Below the pieces are notes generated by a model. That model was not told the DNA's origin. It saw nothing but the letters and a program-made list of their open reading frames with translations, and made no database searches. Source: Myxococcales bacterium (GTDB lineage Bacteria; Myxococcota_A; Bradymonadia; UBA7976; UBA1532). Taken from it: DNA of 64,000 nt. The position numbers and the translations under genes are program-made. The stretch covers positions 806,001 through 870,000 of the forward strand of contig JACKDP010000001.1 in NCBI GenBank assembly GCA_020633435.1, given 5' to 3'. Shown here one piece after another: positions 62,007-64,000 of the stretch (positions within the stretch are counted from its first letter, which is position 1; each line of letters begins with the position of its first letter).

Positions 62007-64000
62007 ATGCAGACCAAGCGCACCCGCTCGCTTCTGGTCGGCGCCGCGATCGCATCGGTGGCGCTGGTCGGAGAGGCCGCGGCTCAGGACATCCAGGGGT
62101 GGCATCCGGCCGCCGGTACGTGGAACTACTTCTCGGTGGACGGCTCGGCGGTGGCGAACACCGGTGAGTTCGTGCCGGCGCTGTACTTCAACTACGGCCG
62201 CAACCCGCTCGTTCGCCGCAACGCCAATGGCGACGTGGTCGACAAGATCATCGAGAACCTGACCACCTTCGACCTCATGCTGACCGTGGGCATCACGGAG
62301 CGGGTCGAGATCGCCGTGGACATCCCGTTCAGCTACTCGGTGGGCTCGGAGGCGGTGCCCATCGACGACGGCGCCGGCCTCGGTGATCTGCGCATCCTGC
62401 CCAAGTTCGTCCTGATCTCGTCGAAGCAGGCCAACGGCTTCGGCCTCGCGCTGGCCTCCCCCATGTCGTTCCCCACCGGGAACAACGACAGCGGCAGCTC
62501 CTCGCGCAACTTCGTCTTCAACCCTCGCCTGGTCCTGGAGTACCGCGCCTCCACCTGGAGCATCGCGGCCAACGGCGGCTACCGCGTGCGCCCGAGCGAC
62601 GGCGAGACGCTGCCGCCCCTGACCGTCGGCAACGGCGTCACCTACGGCGGCGGCTTCTCGGCCAACCTGGGCACCCCCGCGGTGGCCGCGGTGGCCGAGG
62701 TCTTCGGCACCCAGTTCGAGGACGTGCCGGCCGACAAGGGCGGCGCCAACCCCCTCGAGGCCCTGCTGGGCCTGCGCTTCCACAGCACCGACAAGGGCCT
62801 GAGCGCGGTCCTCGCCGGCGGCTTCGGCCTGGTGAACGCCTTCGGCGCGCCCGAGCTGCGCGTCATCGGCGGCCTCGCCTGGTCGTCCGACTCCCTGGGT
62901 GAGGATCGCGTGGTCATCGCTGGCGGCACCGCCGGCATCGACGACGGCGACGACGATGGCGACGGCGTGCGGAACTTCACCGACGCCTGCCCCAAGGAGA
63001 AGGAAGACCGCGACGGCTTCCAGGACGCCGACGGCTGCCCCGACATCGACAACGATCTCGACGGCATCGCCGACGTGGACGATCGCTGCCCCGTCAACGC
63101 CGAGGACATGGACGGCTTCGAGGACGACGACGGCTGCCCCGAGATCGACAACGACAAGGATGGCATCGCCGACCAGCTCGATCGCTGCCCGATGGAGCCC
63201 GAGACCAAGAACGGCCACCGCGACGACGACGGCTGCCCCGACGGCGGCCTGATCGTGGTGGAGCAGGGCCGCATCCGCATCCTCAAGAAGATCTACTTCG
63301 ACACCAACAAGGACACCATCAAGCCGATCTCCTTCGGCGTGCTGGACCAGGTGGCGGAGGTCCTCCAGTACAACAAGAACATCGGCAAGATCCGCATCGA
63401 GGGTCACACCGACGACCGTGGCGGCGAGGCCTACAACCAGAAGCTGGCCGAGATGCGCTCCGCGGCGGTGCTGCAGTACCTGCTGGGCCAGGGCATCGAG
63501 GCCAACCGCCTGGAGGCCGTCGGCTACGGCGAGTCCCGCCCCGCGACCCAGGACACCGGCATCACGGGCTACGCCCAGAACCGCCGCGTGGAGTTCGTCA
63601 TCCTCGACCGCAGCGACGTGAACGCGGACGGCTCGGTGGTCGAGCAGGCCCCGGTCATCCCGGTCGAGGCCGCCCCCGAGGTCCAGCAGGCTGCCCGCGC
63701 CAACCAGTACGGCCGCCTCAAGAGCGCCGAGTTCAGCGGCGGCGAGGACACCCTGTCCTTCACCTTCAACGCCGACGTGCCCCTCGAGGTCGATCGCGCC
63801 GACACCCGCCTCGACAACGGCGGCATGGTCCTCGTGATGCAGGTCAACCGCCTGCGCGCCGGCCGCGCCTGGCAGCAGTGGAAGGACCGCCAGATCGTCC
63901 GCAGCCTCATCTTCCCCTCCCAGGAGAAGAAGGACGCCCTCGCCGTCCGGGTGCGCATGACCGGCGCCCTGACCGAGAGCGACCTGCGCCGCGTGCGCCT
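62007..64000 (+). CDS. OmpA-family outer membrane protein with TSP3-like motifs (C-terminus beyond window)
   Basis: At least 664 residues are visible, and the frame is open at the right edge. Signal peptide MQTKRTRSLLVGAAIASVALVGEAAAQ. Residues about 30-305 look like an outer-membrane beta-barrel with alternating strands (ITERVEIAVDIPFSY, GFGLALASPMSFPTGN). Residues about 310-415 hold Asp-rich TSP3-like calcium motifs (DDGDGVRNFTDACP, DNDLDGIADVDDRCP). The OmpA peptidoglycan-binding domain (about 425-530) has IYFDTNKDTI and GHTDDRGGEAYNQKLAEMRS. After a linker, an AMIN-like beta domain begins (AEFSGGEDTLSFTFNADVPL). It tethers outer membrane to cell wall. It is divergent from the three giant TSP3 genes and shares their calcium motif. 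Confidence 0.9.
   Translation, partial: MQTKRTRSLLVGAAIASVALVGEAAAQDIQGWHPAAGTWNYFSVDGSAVANTGEFVPALYFNYGRNPLVRRNANGDVVDKIIENLTTFDLMLTVGITERVEIAVDIPFSYSVGSEAVPIDDGAGLGDLRILPKFVLISSKQANGFGLALASPMSFPTGNNDSGSSSRNFVFNPRLVLEYRASTWSIAANGGYRVRPSDGETLPPLTVGNGVTYGGGFSANLGTPAVAAVAEVFGTQFEDVPADKGGANPLEALLGLRFHSTDKGLSAVLAGGFGLVNAFGAPELRVIGGLAWSSDSLGEDRVVIAGGTAGIDDGDDDGDGVRNFTDACPKEKEDRDGFQDADGCPDIDNDLDGIADVDDRCPVNAEDMDGFEDDDGCPEIDNDKDGIADQLDRCPMEPETKNGHRDDDGCPDGGLIVVEQGRIRILKKIYFDTNKDTIKPISFGVLDQVAEVLQYNKNIGKIRIEGHTDDRGGEAYNQKLAEMRSAAVLQYLLGQGIEANRLEAVGYGESRPATQDTGITGYAQNRRVEFVILDRSDVNADGSVVEQAPVIPVEAAPEVQQAARANQYGRLKSAEFSGGEDTLSFTFNADVPLEVDRADTRLDNGGMVLVMQVNRLRAGRAWQQWKDRQIVRSLIFPSQEKKDALAVRVRMTGALTESDLRRVR

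Overview
This window is very GC-rich, with G or C at most third codon positions, and is densely packed with lipoproteins, TPR/HEAT/PKD proteins and Myxococcota-type surface proteins. The best guess is a chromosomal segment of a Myxococcota (delta-proteobacterial) bacterium. The strongest pointers are three giant proteins with MYXO-CTERM-like tails (Cys motif, hydrophobic helix, Arg cluster), a zinc-ribbon Ser/Thr kinase, AgmX/PglI-like domains and an OmpA protein with thrombospondin type 3 (TSP3) motifs. No species can be named from the sequence alone. I saw no rRNA, tRNA, CRISPR array or prophage.

Layout. 1-1465: two minus-strand genes, a glycine-rich heptad-repeat lipoprotein and an RCC1-like protein cut by the window edge. 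1568-3878: a minus operon of a HEAT lipoprotein, a crotonase-family enzyme and thymidylate kinase (tmk). 3981-10155: a plus-strand run of secreted proteins: AMIN domain, Cys-rich lipoprotein, IPT/TIG-like metzincin, DUF192, a membrane gluzincin with TPRs, and an NTF2-like lipoprotein. 10193-18733: one 2846-residue TPR protein. 18891-23016: M16-like pseudo-peptidase lipoprotein, prmA and rsmE. 23023-27827: a minus operon of a zinc-ribbon membrane protein, a Ser/Thr kinase with a PPC-like sensor domain, a damaged WaaA-like glycosyltransferase and a HEAT protein. 27996-28928: a Y1/REP-type transposase followed by paired palindromes. 29243-36444: AgmX/PglI-like protein, tetraheme cytochrome lipoprotein, beta-propeller lipoprotein and TPR/coiled-coil protein.

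36466-42355 is a complete oligopeptide ABC transporter operon (oppABCDF, transcribed A to F). Its OppC permease carries an inserted periplasmic module with four EF-hand calcium loops. Directly beyond lie three tandem paralogous giant surface proteins (2569, 1925 and 1710 residues). Each has a signal peptide, a terpenoid-cyclase-like alpha/alpha toroid, PKD-like domains, an array of exactly 36-residue TSP3 double units (40, 26 and 20 units) and a MYXO-CTERM-like tail. Divergent from them is an OmpA-family barrel protein with its own TSP3-like motifs, cut by the window end.

The most interesting idea is that 36466-64000 is a calcium-themed envelope locus: a peptide importer with an apparent built-in calcium sensor, next to calcium-loaded giant surface proteins and a calcium-motif peptidoglycan anchor. 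The domains are read directly from the sequence; the functional link between them is inference.
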